Source: Desulfobacteraceae bacterium (GTDB lineage Bacteria; Desulfobacterota; DSM-4660; Desulfatiglandales; Desulfatiglandaceae). Taken from it: a DNA stretch of 5,413 nt. The stretch's first letter is position 1. Every line of letters starts with the position of its first letter. Made by a program: the position numbers and the translations under genes. The stretch is taken from the NCBI GenBank assembly GCA_011048855.1, contig DSCZ01000577.1, positions 1 through 5,413 of the forward strand. Direction: 5' to 3'. Positions 4,636 through 5,413 of this stretch are shown one piece after another. The notes under the pieces were generated by a model that was not told the origin of the DNA, did no database searches, and saw only the letters and a list, made by a program, of their open reading frames with translations.

Positions 4636-4727
4636 CAGCCCTTGCAGATTATCGCAGTTTCGTCTAAACTTTTGAAAAAAGCCTATGGCCTTTGAAACAA
4701 GCATTTATACAAAGAAGGAGCAATCCG

Positions 4728-4922
4728 ATGAAGACAGTACAAACTGAGATACCTGAAAATCTTTATCATGGTGCTGTGGCCCTGGCAAAAGAAGGTTGGT
4801 TCAACAACGAAAAAGAAGTCATTTCTGAAGCGATTCGCCGGTTTCTCGAATCCCATCGGCCCGAGTTGATGGATCAATTTATTCGAGAGGATCTTGAATG
4901 GGGCCTCCGTGGTGAGGAGTAG
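4728..4922 (+). CDS. Ribbon-helix-helix antitoxin of a PIN-type toxin-antitoxin pair
   Basis: The 64-aa protein MKTVQTEIPENLYHGAVALA... has a CopG/ParD-like ribbon-helix-helix fold: DNA-contacting strand ~2-8 (KTVQTEI), helix ~10-22, the GWFNNEKEVISEAIRRFLESH turn-helix (23-43), and an acidic tail (~44-64, ELMDQFIREDLEWGLRGEE) suited to wrapping the toxin. Such proteins repress their own operon and neutralise the partner nuclease. The ATG at 4728 is preferred over an upstream in-frame TTG at 4692 because AAGGAG (4715-4720) sits 7 nt before it. The gene overlaps the start of the PIN gene downstream, a typical antitoxin-toxin arrangement. It appears complete although its toxin is truncated. Confidence 0.88.
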   Translation: MKTVQTEIPENLYHGAVALAKEGWFNNEKEVISEAIRRFLESHRPELMDQFIREDLEWGLRGEE

Positions 4923-5139
4923 ATCCAAAACCGCTGTGGTATGCGACGCCGGCCCCTTGATCCACTTGCACGAGGTCGGTTACCTCAATTTGATGGCCGA
5001 CTTTGAAAAAGTTATTGTGCCTAGTGGAGTACAGAAGGAGGTGGTCCGGCATAGGGATGTGACTTTTGCGGAGGAGGATATTCGCTGGTTACTGGTTCGT
5101 CCCGATCTACCTTTGGAATATTCCGTTAACGCCAGGTGA
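4912..5139 (+). pseudogene. Truncated PIN-domain (DUF3368-like) toxin, C-terminal half missing
   Basis: From the GTG at 4912 the frame gives 75 aa. TAVVCDAGPLIHLHEVGYL (7-25) is the first strand and helix of a PIN ribonuclease with acidic residue D12, and VIVPSGVQKEVVRHRD (34-49) contains the second, E43. The DUF3368 subfamily usually runs to about 155 residues, with a later helix and a TDD-type acidic motif. Here a TGA follows PLEYSVNAR, and I find no remaining PIN sequence in other frames before the repeat array begins at 5189. Two metal-binding acidic positions are therefore absent and the protein should be inactive. Starts at GTG 4909 or TTG 4894 are also possible; all overlap the antitoxin gene. 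The toxin identity is clear from the N-terminal half; inactivity is inferred. Confidence 0.82.
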
Positions 5140-5188
5140 TTTTTTAACTGTTAGGCAAGAATATGGCGTATAGCCTTGTCGAATTGAC

Positions 5189-5413
5189 CCCGCGCAGCGG
5201 GTAATCTGGAATTTTGAATGTGGAATTTGAAATCCCGCGAAGCGGGTAATCTGGAATTTTGAATATGGAATTTGAAATCCCGCGCAGCGGGTAATCTGGA
5301 ATTTTGAATGTGGAATTTGAAATCCCGCGAAGCGGGTAATCTGGAATATGGAATATGGAATCTGGAATGCGCCGCAGGCGCTAACAGCGGGTAATCTGGA
5401 ATATGGAATATGG
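5189..5413. repeat. 45-bp tandem array of hairpin plus GGAAT-type spacer, continues past the window
   Basis: Hairpins start at 5189, 5234, 5279, 5324 and 5369, exactly 45 bp apart. The first four are CCCGC-N3-GCGGG with loops alternating GCA, GAA, GCA, GAA; the fifth is GCGCC-GCA-GGCGC. Each is followed by a 32-bp spacer starting TAATCTGGAAT and made of about 7-bp words (TGGAATT, TTGAATG, TGGAATA). Units 1 and 3 are identical over all 45 bp, and unit 2 differs from them at two bases, giving a 90-bp higher-order period. After the fifth hairpin only the right arm of another (CAGCGGG, 5385-5391) remains before the spacer resumes to the edge. Confidence 0.95.

Larger units (their letters stand above)
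4373..4727. other. 355-bp non-coding region between hicA and the ribbon-helix-helix antitoxin gene
   Basis: It holds, in order, the A/T-run terminator candidate, about 120 bp with no recognisable feature, the CTGGCCA heptad repeat (4539-4566), the second 23-bp direct repeat (4599-4621), a single GCGCC-GCA-GGCGC hairpin (4623-4635), and the upstream region of the antitoxin gene. Neither strand carries a credible gene. Confidence 0.6.

Noticed and set aside
4672..4711. Promoter for the ribbon-helix-helix/PIN operon (TTGAAA with TTATAC)
   Set aside because: TTGAAA at 4672 and TTATAC at 4705 are 27 bp apart, and the other TTGAAA at 4692 is only 7 bp away. Neither spacing works.
4683..4928. 81-codon minus-strand frame
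   Set aside because: It is antisense to the ribbon-helix-helix antitoxin gene and has no family features.
5150..5156. GTTAGGC resembling an integron attC core site
   Set aside because: No matching RYYYAAC partner or imperfect long palindrome surrounds it, and one 7-mer is expected by chance. The recombinase also gives no sign of being IntI.
5189..5413. CRISPR-like array (13-bp palindrome, 32-bp spacers)
   Set aside because: The spacers are near-identical low-complexity sequence, the repeat is far too short, and no cas gene is present. It is a tandem repeat.

Overview
The window looks like an accessory region of a Gram-negative bacterial chromosome, most plausibly a Desulfobacterota (deltaproteobacterial) or related environmental lineage. 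This guess rests on a mid-range base composition, an IHF-alpha-type protein, HicBA and PIN-type toxin-antitoxin modules, and intergenic DNA packed with small GC hairpins joined by AAT/GGAAT-rich spacers, a texture I associate with such genomes. No rRNA, complete tRNA or housekeeping operon is visible, so the lineage call is an inference.

Left part (1-2131, all leftward): a tyrosine recombinase runs off the left edge. It has an intact R...HxxR...H...Y catalytic set and an unusual C-terminal helix-turn-helix extension. Upstream, and overlapping it by 200 nt, is an excisionase-like helix-turn-helix gene. Its predicted promoter overlaps a perfect match to the IHF consensus. Further upstream is a gene for an IHF/HU-family DNA-bending protein, transcribed in the same direction. 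Recombinase, excisionase-like factor, IHF-like protein and an IHF-type site together resemble the parts list of a lambda-type integration/excision module.

Middle (2132-3621): a roughly 300-nt non-coding stretch rich in short inverted repeats leads into a 395-aa protein of unrecognised family. The protein has five predicted membrane helices followed by a long charged, coiled-coil-like cytoplasmic tail.

Right part (3622-5413): two toxin-antitoxin modules are embedded in repeats. hicB-hicA (4-nt TTGA stop-start overlap) is bracketed by 23-bp direct repeats that each abut a GCGCC-GCA-GGCGC hairpin. Next comes a ribbon-helix-helix antitoxin with a PIN (DUF3368-like) toxin gene that stops about halfway through the domain, so the toxin is probably dead. 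The right end is a 45-bp-period tandem array in which a 13-bp hairpin alternates with a 32-bp spacer built from about 7-bp GGAAT-type words. A related four-hairpin copy lies at 3627-3775, and a single hairpin sits at 4623-4635. The hairpin family therefore separates every gene module in the right half, giving a cassette-like, mosaic appearance.

The strongest candidates for something undescribed are the recombinase with a fused helix-turn-helix domain plus IHF-linked control, the mosaic hairpin/spacer repeat family around the toxin-antitoxin cassettes, and the orphan membrane/coiled-coil protein behind a structured leader.
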